This document shows, in pieces, positions 16,875 through 24,097 of a stretch of DNA of 24,097 nt. The DNA is taken from contig CALPPS020000034.1 of the NCBI GenBank assembly GCA_943325515.2, forward strand, positions 1 to 24,097, read 5' to 3'. The stretch's first letter is position 1, and each line of letters starts with the position of its first letter. A program made the translations under genes and the position numbers. Below the pieces are notes generated by a model that searched no databases, was not told the origin of the DNA, and was given only the letters and a program-made list of their open reading frames with translations. Source of the DNA: Flavobacterium psychrophilum (lineage in GTDB: Bacteria > Bacteroidota > Bacteroidia > Flavobacteriales > Flavobacteriaceae).

Positions 16875-17663
16875 ATGAATTTATATAAGTTCTATATATA
16901 TATCCTGTTTAGTGTTTTATTTACTTCTTGTGTGCCTAATAAAGATTTGATTTACTTGCAAGACAAAGGAAAATCAAATGCTGAAATAGTTACGCCATCA
17001 AATCAAAAGCCTTATCGATTACAAACAAATGATATTTTAAATATAACTATTAAAGCTATTGACCCAAAAATAGTAGAAATATTTAATTTAGACAGCAATC
17101 AAAATGGATTGATAATTTCAGATCAAAATTCTTATTTTACAGGTTATAGTGTTGATGATCATGGTAATATAAGATTGCCAATGTTAGAAGAAATAAATGT
17201 TTTAGGATTTACTACTGAAGAAGTTAGAATTAAAATAGAAAAATTACTTCACGAAAAGTATTTTAAAACAGAAGCAGGTATTTATGTAATTGTAAAGTTA
17301 GCGGGTTTCAGATATACAATAAATGGTGAAATTAATACTACTGGAACAAGAGTATTATATCAAGACAAAGTTAACATTATGGAAGCTATTGCTAATGCAG
17401 GAGACATTACGGTTACAGGAGATAGAAAAAATGTAATAGTAATAAGAAGATTTCCTCAAGGAAATGAAACATTTACTATAGACTTGACGGATAGTAGAGC
17501 AGTAAATTCACCATGTTTTTATCTTCAGCCCAATGATTATATTTACATCAAACCATTGAAACAAAAATCATGGGGAACAGGAAAGACAGGTTTAGAGTCA
17601 CTGTCAACTATCATTACTCTTTTATCATTATCAACGACTATTTTCTTCTTACTTAAAAATTAA
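16875..17663 (+). CDS. Polysaccharide export outer-membrane lipoprotein (Wza-like)
   Basis: This protein (262 aa) belongs to the polysaccharide biosynthesis/export family. It begins MNLYKFYIYILFSVLFTSC, a lipoprotein signal peptide with the lipobox cysteine at C19, predicting outer-membrane anchoring. A Poly_export domain (about 40-150; YRLQTNDILNITIKAIDP) and an SLBB domain (about 155-210; VKLAGFRYTINGEINTTG) follow. A hydrophobic C-terminal helix (about 240-260, ending TTIFFLLKN) is present, as in Wza, where it forms the outer-membrane alpha-barrel. The frame is open to 16764, but that extension overlaps the recR 3' end and the promoter and would bury the signal peptide. wzc starts 11 bp downstream, indicating co-transcription. 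Confidence 0.88.
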   Translation: MNLYKFYIYILFSVLFTSCVPNKDLIYLQDKGKSNAEIVTPSNQKPYRLQTNDILNITIKAIDPKIVEIFNLDSNQNGLIISDQNSYFTGYSVDDHGNIRLPMLEEINVLGFTTEEVRIKIEKLLHEKYFKTEAGIYVIVKLAGFRYTINGEINTTGTRVLYQDKVNIMEAIANAGDITVTGDRKNVIVIRRFPQGNETFTIDLTDSRAVNSPCFYLQPNDYIYIKPLKQKSWGTGKTGLESLSTIITLLSLSTTIFFLLKN

Positions 17664-17674
17664 TACTATCATTC

Positions 17675-20140
17675 ATGTTAGACTTAAAAGACTTCAATTT
17701 TTTTGATAAGCCAAATAGCTTTGATTTTAAAGGGTTTTTAATAAAAACCTTAAGTTATTGGAAGTGGTTTATTGTAGGTCTAATAATCACCTTTTCAATT
17801 GCACATCAAGTTAATATTAGAAAACAAAAAATTTATGGAATAGAGTCTACCGTATCAATACAACAAGAAAATAATCCTTTTTTTACTTCCAATACAAGTT
17901 TAGTTTTTAATTGGGGAGGAACTTCCGATAAAGTGCAAATGGTTTCTACCACATTAAAATCTAGATCACACCACGAATTAGTTGTAGATAGTTTACAGTC
18001 TTACATAGATTATCTCAAACAAACAAAATATTTTCTTAAAGATGTTTACGGTCAAGTTCCTTTTAAAATCAGTCTTGATAAAACAAAATATCAATTATTT
18101 GAAACATTTATAAAAGTTAAAATGTTGTCTTATAAGACCTATCAAATCACTATTTCTTTCGAAGGTGATAATGTGAAACTTGTAAGGTATAAAGATAATA
18201 ATATTATTACCCTACCCATTCAAAACAAAGAATTTAAGCAAATATTTAGAGTTGGTCAGGATATAAATTTACCCTATCTGCACTGGAAACTAGACATTAA
18301 AAAAAATAATCTAGAAAATTTTGAGGATGAAATACTTTTGCGTTTCAATTCCTTTGATAATACCGTTTCAAATCAAAAAAAAATAAAAGTAGAGGTTGAT
18401 GAAAAAGCCGCGTCAATTTTAAGACTCGCAATGGAGGGAACTAATAAAGAAAGAATGGTTGATTATCTTAATGCAACAGTAGATGTATTGATAAAAAAAC
18501 AATTGGAAAGCAAAAATAAATTTGCAGAAAATACGATTGATTTCATAGATAAAACTCTTTCAAAAATGGAAAAAGAGTTAAAAAATTCTGGGGAAGAGTT
18601 AAAAGAATTTAGCAAAAAGAATAATATTATTGGCATAGAAGAAGGAGGATCAAATTATAAAGATGAATTAATGAAATATGATCTTCAAAAAGATGATGTT
18701 GAAAGAAAAATCGAATTTTTAAATTCATTAAAAAATTATCTAAAAAGCGTAGTTGATTATTCAAAATTACCTGCGCCAACAGTTGCAGGAATTTCAGAGC
18801 CAAACATTAACATAAATGTATCTAAGTTAATTGCACTTTCGCTGCAAAGATCAGAATTGATTTATTCAGTAAAAGGAGATGTTTACTTTGAAAGAATTGA
18901 TAATGAAATAAATTCTATCAAGAGAGTGCTATTAGAAAATATTAATACTTATAAAAATGCTCTCCAATATGACCTTAATCTTGCGAATAGAAAAATTGGT
19001 AAAATTGAGAATGAAATAAGTAGTTTGCCAGAAGATAAACAAGAGTGGTTAAAATTATCAAGAAAATATAATTTAAGTGATAATATTTACAATACTTTTT
19101 TACAAAAAAGAAGTGAAGCATCTATAGTGAAAGCTGCAAATTTATCAGATATACAAACTATAGATCCAGCAAAGGATGTTGGAGGTGGTTTATTGGGACC
19201 AAAAACAGCAGTAAATTATGTATTGGCTTTTTTTGCTGGATTGTTTGTTCCATTAGTACTGGTGTTCTTTGTTTTCTTTATAAGTAATTCAATACAAAAT
19301 ATAGAGGATATTACAAATATTACACAATTGCCTCTAATTGGTATAGTAGGAGTAAAACACTCTAAAAATAATCTATCTGTTTATGAAAGACCTAAATCAG
19401 CACTTTCAGAATCGTTCAGAGCTATACGTTCTTCATTGCAGTTTTTATATAAAAAGCAGAGCAAAGAAGGAACCAAGACTTTAATGTTGACCTCTTCTAT
19501 CAGTGGAGAAGGTAAGACATTTTGTTCTATAAATATTGCAACAGTTTTTGCTCTTAGCGAAAAGAAGACTATCATAGTGGGATTAGATTTAAGAAAACCT
19601 AAAATTTTTGATGATTTTAAAATTAAAAATGATATTGGTGCTGTTAATTATTTAATTGGACAAAAAAAAATAGAGGAAGTAATTCAACACACAAACATTC
19701 CTTTTCTAGACGTAATTACATCAGGACCAATTCCACCAAATCCCTCCGAATTGATTCTTGGAGAAACAATGAAAGAGATGATTGAAGAATTGAAGAAAAA
19801 TTATGATTACATTATTTTAGACACACCACCTGTAGGATTGGTTTCTGATGCCTTGGAATTGTCTCAATTTTGTGATGTAACTTTATATGTAGTGCGTCAA
19901 AATTTCACTAAAAAAGAAATGTTAACATTACTAAACAATAGAAGTAAAAGAGGAGAATTAAACAACGTTAGTATCATCTTTAACGGTTATGAAAATAAAG
20001 CTAAATATGGCGTAGGTTATGGTTATGGTTATGGATACAGTTATGGTTATGGCTACGGAAGTGGTTATCATGAGGATGAAGAACCAAATGGATTATTTGC
20101 CAAATGGAAATCCAGAATGTTTAAAAAGTTTAGAAAATGA
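17675..20140 (+). CDS. Polysaccharide co-polymerase / BY-kinase (Wzc-like)
   Basis: This inner-membrane chain-length regulator fused to a tyrosine autokinase (821 aa) is expected to contact the Wza-like pore and control capsule/EPS polymerisation. A Wzz domain with TM1 (about 29-45) is followed by a long periplasmic region with coiled coil (about 286-322), a GNVR-type segment and TM2 (about 514-536). The cytoplasmic BY-kinase has Walker A SGEGKT (610-615, K614), Walker A' GLDLRKPK (D638) and Walker B YIILDTPP (D716). The tail has a striking alternating Gly-Tyr cluster at 778-798 with nine tyrosines, the autophosphorylation sites, encoded by a hexanucleotide-like repeat (20006-20068). No cognate phosphatase gene is in the window. 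The stop overlaps the next start by 4 bp (ATGA). Confidence 0.93.
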   Translation: MLDLKDFNFFDKPNSFDFKGFLIKTLSYWKWFIVGLIITFSIAHQVNIRKQKIYGIESTVSIQQENNPFFTSNTSLVFNWGGTSDKVQMVSTTLKSRSHHELVVDSLQSYIDYLKQTKYFLKDVYGQVPFKISLDKTKYQLFETFIKVKMLSYKTYQITISFEGDNVKLVRYKDNNIITLPIQNKEFKQIFRVGQDINLPYLHWKLDIKKNNLENFEDEILLRFNSFDNTVSNQKKIKVEVDEKAASILRLAMEGTNKERMVDYLNATVDVLIKKQLESKNKFAENTIDFIDKTLSKMEKELKNSGEELKEFSKKNNIIGIEEGGSNYKDELMKYDLQKDDVERKIEFLNSLKNYLKSVVDYSKLPAPTVAGISEPNININVSKLIALSLQRSELIYSVKGDVYFERIDNEINSIKRVLLENINTYKNALQYDLNLANRKIGKIENEISSLPEDKQEWLKLSRKYNLSDNIYNTFLQKRSEASIVKAANLSDIQTIDPAKDVGGGLLGPKTAVNYVLAFFAGLFVPLVLVFFVFFISNSIQNIEDITNITQLPLIGIVGVKHSKNNLSVYERPKSALSESFRAIRSSLQFLYKKQSKEGTKTLMLTSSISGEGKTFCSINIATVFALSEKKTIIVGLDLRKPKIFDDFKIKNDIGAVNYLIGQKKIEEVIQHTNIPFLDVITSGPIPPNPSELILGETMKEMIEELKKNYDYIILDTPPVGLVSDALELSQFCDVTLYVVRQNFTKKEMLTLLNNRSKRGELNNVSIIFNGYENKAKYGVGYGYGYGYSYGYGYGSGYHEDEEPNGLFAKWKSRMFKKFRK
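20006..20068 (+). repeat. In-frame Gly-Tyr hexanucleotide repeat in the wzc tail
   Basis: Successive GGTTAT, GGATAC and GGCTAC-type units encode alternating Gly and Tyr. Three adjacent GGTTAT copies (20015-20032) are identical. The repeat could change tyrosine number in steps of two residues without shifting the frame. Confidence 0.7.
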
Positions 20141-21117
20141 TTAATGATAAAATAGCAATATTAATAACAGGTGGCGCCGGTTTTATAGGATCTAATCTTT
20201 GCGAATACTTCTTGTCTAAAAACTATTATGTAATTTCTTTAGATAACTTTTCAACGGGACATAAATATAATATCGAACCTTTTTTTGAGAATAAAAACTT
20301 TAAATTTATTGAAGGTGATATAAGAAATATTGAAACTTGTAAACAAGCTGTTAAGAATGTTGATTATGTATTACATCAAGCGGCATTGGGTTCTGTTCCT
20401 CGTTCTATAAATGATCCTATTACAAGCAATGAAGTAAACGTTTCTGGTTTTTTGAATATGCTTGTGGCTTCAAGAGATGAGGGAATTAAAAGATTTGTTT
20501 ATGCCGCCAGCTCCTCTACCTATGGAGACTATGAAAGTTTGCCAAAAGTTGAAGATAAAATAGGAAAACCACTTTCTCCCTATGCTATTACTAAATATGT
20601 AAATGAGTTATATGCAGAAATTTTCAGTAAAACTTATGGTTTGGAAACCATAGGATTAAGATATTTCAACGTTTTTGGAAGAAGACAAGCCCCAAATGGT
20701 GCTTATGCCGCAGTTATTCCTAAGTTTGTAATGCAACTTATGAAACATGAAAGCCCAATAATTAATGGGGATGGAAATTACTCAAGAGATTTTACCTATA
20801 TTGATAATGTGATTCAAATGAATGAATTAGCTATCCTAACTCAAAATTCTGAAGCTATTAATACTGTTTACAATACGGCTTATGGTGATAGAACAACCTT
20901 AAATGATATGGTGTTTTATTTAAAAAAATATTTAGCTAAATTTGATGAAAAAATTGCAGCAATTGAAATAATTCACGGTCCCAATAGGGTTGGTGATATA
21001 CCCCATTCTTTAGCTAGTATAGATAAAGCTAAGTTATTGTTGCATTACAATCCCAAATACTCTTTCCAAGAGGGTTTGAAAGAGGCTGTAAAATGGTATT
21101 GGGAGCATTTAAAATAA
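20137..21117 (+). CDS. UDP-N-acetylhexosamine(uronate) 4-epimerase, WbpP/TviC type
   Basis: This extended short-chain dehydrogenase/reductase (326 aa) has the NAD motif GGAGFIG at 12-18, the catalytic SSST near 125-128 and YxxxK as Y149/K153 (SPYAITKYV). The signature [11 protein letters not shown] (84-94) and the [19 protein letters not shown] segment are typical of WbpP/TviC/Gne enzymes. Those prefer N-acetylated substrates (UDP-GlcNAc to UDP-GalNAc, or the uronate forms). RfbB- and GalE-type alternatives fit less well because of that signature. Pairing with the TviB/WbpO-like dehydrogenase at 22787 suggests UDP-GalNAcA as product; substrate order is unresolved. The ATG overlaps the wzc stop (ATGA), so translation is probably coupled. 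Confidence 0.85.
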   Translation: MINDKIAILITGGAGFIGSNLCEYFLSKNYYVISLDNFSTGHKYNIEPFFENKNFKFIEGDIRNIETCKQAVKNVDYVLHQAALGSVPRSINDPITSNEVNVSGFLNMLVASRDEGIKRFVYAASSSTYGDYESLPKVEDKIGKPLSPYAITKYVNELYAEIFSKTYGLETIGLRYFNVFGRRQAPNGAYAAVIPKFVMQLMKHESPIINGDGNYSRDFTYIDNVIQMNELAILTQNSEAINTVYNTAYGDRTTLNDMVFYLKKYLAKFDEKIAAIEIIHGPNRVGDIPHSLASIDKAKLLLHYNPKYSFQEGLKEAVKWYWEHLK

Positions 21118-21154
21118 ACTATTTATAACTTTTATAATATATAAAAAAGTAAGC

Positions 21155-22546
21155 ATGAAAATAACTAATATTTGTTGTATCGGTGCCGGTTATGTTGGAG
21201 GACCAACTATGGCAATAATTGCCGAAAAATGCCCACATATTAAAGTAACTGTAGTTGATTTAAACGAAGCTAGAATAGCAGCATGGAATGATAAAGATGT
21301 CAATAACATTCCTATTTATGAACCTGGGCTAAATGAAATTGTAGGCAACGCAAGAGGTAAAAATTTGTTTTTTTCTACAGCAGTTGATAAGGCTATTGAA
21401 GAGGCAGAATTAATTTTCATCTCCGTAAATACCCCAACCAAAACCTATGGAACCGGAAAAGGGATGGCTGCCGATTTGAAATATATAGAGTTATGTGCCC
21501 GTCAAATAGCTAGAGTAGCCAAAACAGATAAAATAATAGTTGAAAAATCAACCTTGCCAGTTAGAACTGCCGAAGCATTGAAAAGTATTTTAGATAACAC
21601 CGGAAATGGAGTTCAGTTTCAGATACTATCTAATCCAGAGTTTCTTGCAGAAGGTACCGCGGTGCAAGATTTATTAAATCCTGATAGAGTTCTTATTGGT
21701 GGAGAAACCTCACCAGAAGGTCAAAAAGCCATAGCATCTTTAGTAGATGTTTATGCTAATTGGGTGCCAAGAGAACGAATTTTAAAAACTAATGTTTGGT
21801 CATCAGAATTATCTAAATTGACGGCTAATGCCTTTTTAGCTCAAAGAGTTTCTTCTATCAATGCCATTTCTGAATTATGTGAAAAAACTGAGGCTGATGT
21901 TAATGAAGTAGCTAAAGCTATTGGTATGGATAGTAGAATTGGTTCTAAATTTTTAAAAGCATCAGTAGGATTTGGAGGTTCTTGTTTTCAAAAAGATATT
22001 TTAAATTTAGTCTATATTTCAAAAGCTTTTGGATTGAATGAAGTAGCCGATTATTGGGAACAAGTCATCATTATGAACGATCACCAAAAAAGAAGGTTTT
22101 CTAAAAATATTGTTCAGACTCTTTACAACACGGTATCTGGAAAGAAAATAGCTTTTTTTGGTTGGGCTTTCAAGAAAGATACTAATGATACCAGAGAATC
22201 AGCAGCTATTTATGTTGCAGATGATTTAATCAATGAGCAAGCTACCATTGCTTTGTATGATCCAAAAGTTGGGCGTAAACAAGTTTTAAATGATTTGGAC
22301 TATTTAGAAACTAGAAATGCTACAGAAAATGATAAGTATATATTGATATTTGATAATCCTTACCAAGCTTGCGAAAATGCTCATGCGATTGCTATTTTAA
22401 CAGAGTGGGACGAATTTAAAGAGTATGATTGGCAAAAAATCTATGATTCTATGTCAAAACCAGCTTTTGTTTTTGATGGTAGAAATTTATTAGATGCCGA
22501 TAAGATAAAAAAAATAGGGTTTATTTACCAATCTATTGGGTCGTAG
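21155..22546 (+). CDS. UDP-glucose 6-dehydrogenase, eukaryote-like class
   Basis: This enzyme (463 aa) should oxidise UDP-glucose to UDP-glucuronate with two NAD+. The NAD motif is GAGYVGG at 10-16, and the catalytic cysteine is C277 in [16 protein letters not shown], essentially the position of C276 in the human enzyme. Segments [33 protein letters not shown] and [13 protein letters not shown] are hallmarks of the animal/plant UGDH class. The shorter bacterial Ugd/TuaD class differs (NPEFLREG, GGxCxPKD). It lies 37 bp after the epimerase, with an imperfect AT-rich dyad (about 21127-21149) between. Its stop is followed after 3 bp by the large heptamer array, which probably marks an operon break. 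Confidence 0.93.
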   Translation: MKITNICCIGAGYVGGPTMAIIAEKCPHIKVTVVDLNEARIAAWNDKDVNNIPIYEPGLNEIVGNARGKNLFFSTAVDKAIEEAELIFISVNTPTKTYGTGKGMAADLKYIELCARQIARVAKTDKIIVEKSTLPVRTAEALKSILDNTGNGVQFQILSNPEFLAEGTAVQDLLNPDRVLIGGETSPEGQKAIASLVDVYANWVPRERILKTNVWSSELSKLTANAFLAQRVSSINAISELCEKTEADVNEVAKAIGMDSRIGSKFLKASVGFGGSCFQKDILNLVYISKAFGLNEVADYWEQVIIMNDHQKRRFSKNIVQTLYNTVSGKKIAFFGWAFKKDTNDTRESAAIYVADDLINEQATIALYDPKVGRKQVLNDLDYLETRNATENDKYILIFDNPYQACENAHAIAILTEWDEFKEYDWQKIYDSMSKPAFVFDGRNLLDADKIKKIGFIYQSIGS

Positions 22547-22549
22547 TGA

Positions 22550-22668
22550 GGTTTGAGGTTGTCGATTGTTGGTTATCGGTTGTCAGTTATTGGTTATCTG
22601 TTATCGGTTATCGGTTGTCGGTTTTCGGTTGTTAGTTTTAGGTTATCGGTTGTCAGTTTTCGGTTTTT
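22550..22668 (+). repeat. Tandem degenerate heptamer array, 17 units
   Basis: The 119 bp can be cut into 17 consecutive 7-mers with no register slip: GGTTTGA, GGTTGTC, GATTGTT, GGTTATC, GGTTGTC, AGTTATT, GGTTATC, TGTTATC, GGTTATC, GGTTGTC, GGTTTTC, GGTTGTT, AGTTTTA, GGTTATC, GGTTGTC, AGTTTTC, GGTTTTT. The consensus is GGTTNTC with N = A, G or T. It starts 3 bp after the UDP-glucose dehydrogenase stop. The rest of the spacer (22669-22786) is AT-rich with no clear promoter for the next gene. Confidence 0.92.
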
Positions 22669-22786
22669 AGGGTGAAAATTTGTATTGGTTAGATGGCTTA
22701 TGACTTTTAGATAATTATTTTGTTTGGATTACTTTATTATTGAATTTGTTTATATCAAATAAAAATTAACACGTATAATAAATTTT

Positions 22787-24064
22787 ATGAATATAAAAAT
22801 TGCAGTAGTAGGATTAGGATATGTAGGATTGCCATTGGCTCGATTATTTGCAACCAAGTATTCTGTCATTGGCTTTGATATTAATCAAAATAGAATAAAG
22901 GAATTGAACTTAGGAATTGATTCAACGCTCGAAATTGATGAAGTTACCTTACGTAGCGTATTAGCTACTACTAATTCTTCTGAAAATGGACTTTATTGTA
23001 GCAACACTATAGAAGATATTGCAGCCTGTAATTACTATATCGTTACCGTCCCAACTCCTGTGGATAAGAACAACCGCCCTGATTTGACTCCATTATACAA
23101 ATCAAGTGAAACCGTTGGGAAAGTTTTGAAAAAAGGAGATATTGTTATCTATGAATCTACTGTTTATCCCGGCGTAACTGAAGAAGAATGTATTCCTGTT
23201 TTAGAAAGAGTTAGCGGATTAAAATTTAATATTGATTTTTTTGCAGGATATTCTCCAGAACGAATAAATCCAGGCGATAAAGAACATACGGTTGAAAAAA
23301 TCTTAAAAGTAACTTCAGGTTCTACTCCAGCAATTGGTCAAAAAGTTAATGAATTATATAAATCTGTTATAACTGCAGGTACTCATTTAGCTCCCTCCAT
23401 AAAAGTAGCTGAAGCGGCTAAAGTTATTGAGAATTCCCAACGCGATATTAATATTGCTTTTGTTAATGAGTTGGCCAAGATTTTTAATTTACTAGAAATA
23501 GATACTCATGCCGTATTAGAAGCCGCTGGAACCAAATGGAACTTTCTTCCTTTCAAACCAGGGCTAGTTGGCGGACATTGTATAGGTGTTGATCCTTATT
23601 ATTTGGCTCAAAAAGCTCAAGAAAAAGGGTATCATCCCGAAATTATATTGGCTGGAAGACGACTAAATGATAGTATGGGCGAATATGTTGCTTCTCAAGT
23701 AGTAAAACTAATGATAAAAAAAGGGGTTACTATTAATGGGGCTAAATTACTGATGCTAGGAATCACTTTCAAGGAGAATTGCCCCGATGTTAGAAATACA
23801 AAAATTGTAGATGTAGTTCATGCTTTGGAAGATTACGGTATTCAAGTAACCATTTATGATCCTTGGGCAAAACCATCAGATGTAAGGCATGAATACCAAT
23901 TAGAAACGACTAACGAAATCCCTTCTGAAACTTTTGATGCCATTGTTCTTGGAGTAGCTCACAATGAGTTTACTTCTATCGATTTCTCAAAGTTGAAAAA
24001 AGCTAATGGAGTTTTGTTTGATGTGAAAGGGGTGTTGAAAGAACAAGCAGACGGGAGATTGTAG
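22787..24064 (+). CDS. tviB: UDP-N-acetylhexosamine 6-dehydrogenase, TviB/WbpO type
   Basis: This nucleotide-sugar dehydrogenase (425 aa, the usual TviB length) has the NAD motif GLGYVG at 9-14, the central STVYPGVTEE segment, and SPERINPGDKEHT, typical of enzymes acting on N-acetylated UDP-sugars. The catalytic cysteine is C265 in LVGGHCIGVDPYYLA. The C-terminal domain contains GITFKENCPDVRNTK. TviB/WbpO enzymes oxidise UDP-GlcNAc or UDP-GalNAc to the 6-uronate. With the upstream TviC/WbpP-type epimerase this predicts UDP-GalNAcA for a surface polysaccharide. A WecC-like (UDP-ManNAc) role is a less favoured alternative. The gene is bracketed by same-orientation heptamer arrays, and the downstream one begins within its TAG stop codon. 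Confidence 0.88.
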   Translation: MNIKIAVVGLGYVGLPLARLFATKYSVIGFDINQNRIKELNLGIDSTLEIDEVTLRSVLATTNSSENGLYCSNTIEDIAACNYYIVTVPTPVDKNNRPDLTPLYKSSETVGKVLKKGDIVIYESTVYPGVTEEECIPVLERVSGLKFNIDFFAGYSPERINPGDKEHTVEKILKVTSGSTPAIGQKVNELYKSVITAGTHLAPSIKVAEAAKVIENSQRDINIAFVNELAKIFNLLEIDTHAVLEAAGTKWNFLPFKPGLVGGHCIGVDPYYLAQKAQEKGYHPEIILAGRRLNDSMGEYVASQVVKLMIKKGVTINGAKLLMLGITFKENCPDVRNTKIVDVVHALEDYGIQVTIYDPWAKPSDVRHEYQLETTNEIPSETFDAIVLGVAHNEFTSIDFSKLKKANGVLFDVKGVLKEQADGRL

Positions 24065-24097
24065 TTGTCGGTTGTCGGTTATCGGTTTTCGGTTATC
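24063..24097 (+). repeat. Degenerate heptamer array, cut by the window end
   Basis: Five units read AGTTGTC, GGTTGTC, GGTTATC, GGTTTTC, GGTTATC, the same family and orientation as the array at 22550-22668. The first unit shares its AG with the TAG stop of the upstream gene. The array probably continues past the window. Confidence 0.88.

Noticed and set aside
21127..21149. AT-rich dyad before the UDP-glucose dehydrogenase gene as a terminator
   Set aside because: Imperfect arms, no GC in the stem and no following T-run on the coding strand; weak compared with the three clear terminators.
22550..22668. Heptamer array considered as a CRISPR array
   Set aside because: Units are 7 bp, directly adjacent, with no spacers; no cas genes are present.

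Overview
The window looks like a chromosomal segment of a Flavobacterium-type member of the Bacteroidota. It is strongly AT-rich, and the protein families (GltB/GltD, RecR, MarC, Wza/Wzc, CtlX) read like flavobacterial orthologues. Shine-Dalgarno sequences are essentially absent. Most transcription units are preceded by the Bacteroidota -7 element TAnnTTTG, and one unit also has a well-spaced -33 TTTG. The genus is inferred by eye; no database search was run.

Layout. Positions 1-230 hold the 3' end of holA (DNA polymerase III delta). On the minus strand follow lysA (lysine/diaminopimelate) and the gltB-gltD glutamate synthase pair. A divergent AT-rich spacer of about 420 bp leads to sucC and then gltA (TCA cycle), each with its own promoter and each followed by an intrinsic terminator. 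Two guanidino-group hydrolases come next: an arginine deiminase/DDAH-family enzyme and the citrulline hydrolase CtlX. Together they could convert arginine-type substrates to citrulline and then ornithine. The roughly 520 bp between them hold a decayed four-helix-bundle (23S rRNA intervening-sequence type) protein gene flanked by inverted arrays of a degenerate 7-bp repeat. A bidirectional terminator separates ctlX from marC. marC is divergent from a small CoA-binding protein gene, which converges on a sodium:solute symporter gene. That symporter gene is divergent from recR.

From about 16.8 kb to the right edge lies the start of a surface-polysaccharide (capsule/EPS) locus: wza-like export lipoprotein, wzc-like tyrosine kinase/co-polymerase, a WbpP/TviC-type UDP-HexNAc(A) 4-epimerase, a eukaryote-like UDP-glucose 6-dehydrogenase, and a TviB/WbpO-type UDP-HexNAc 6-dehydrogenase. 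These genes predict export machinery plus precursors UDP-GlcA and UDP-GalNAcA (or UDP-GlcNAcA). Polymerase, flippase and glycosyltransferase genes must lie beyond the window.

The most unusual structure is a family of degenerate heptamer arrays (consensus GGTTNTC). There are four: 11911-11946 (+), 12373-12407 (inverted), 22550-22668 (+, 17 units in perfect 7-bp register) and 24063-24097 (+, running off the window). One inverted pair brackets the four-helix-bundle pseudogene. One direct pair brackets the tviB-like gene, making it look like a recombinable cassette. All three plus-strand arrays begin at or within a few bases of an upstream stop codon.
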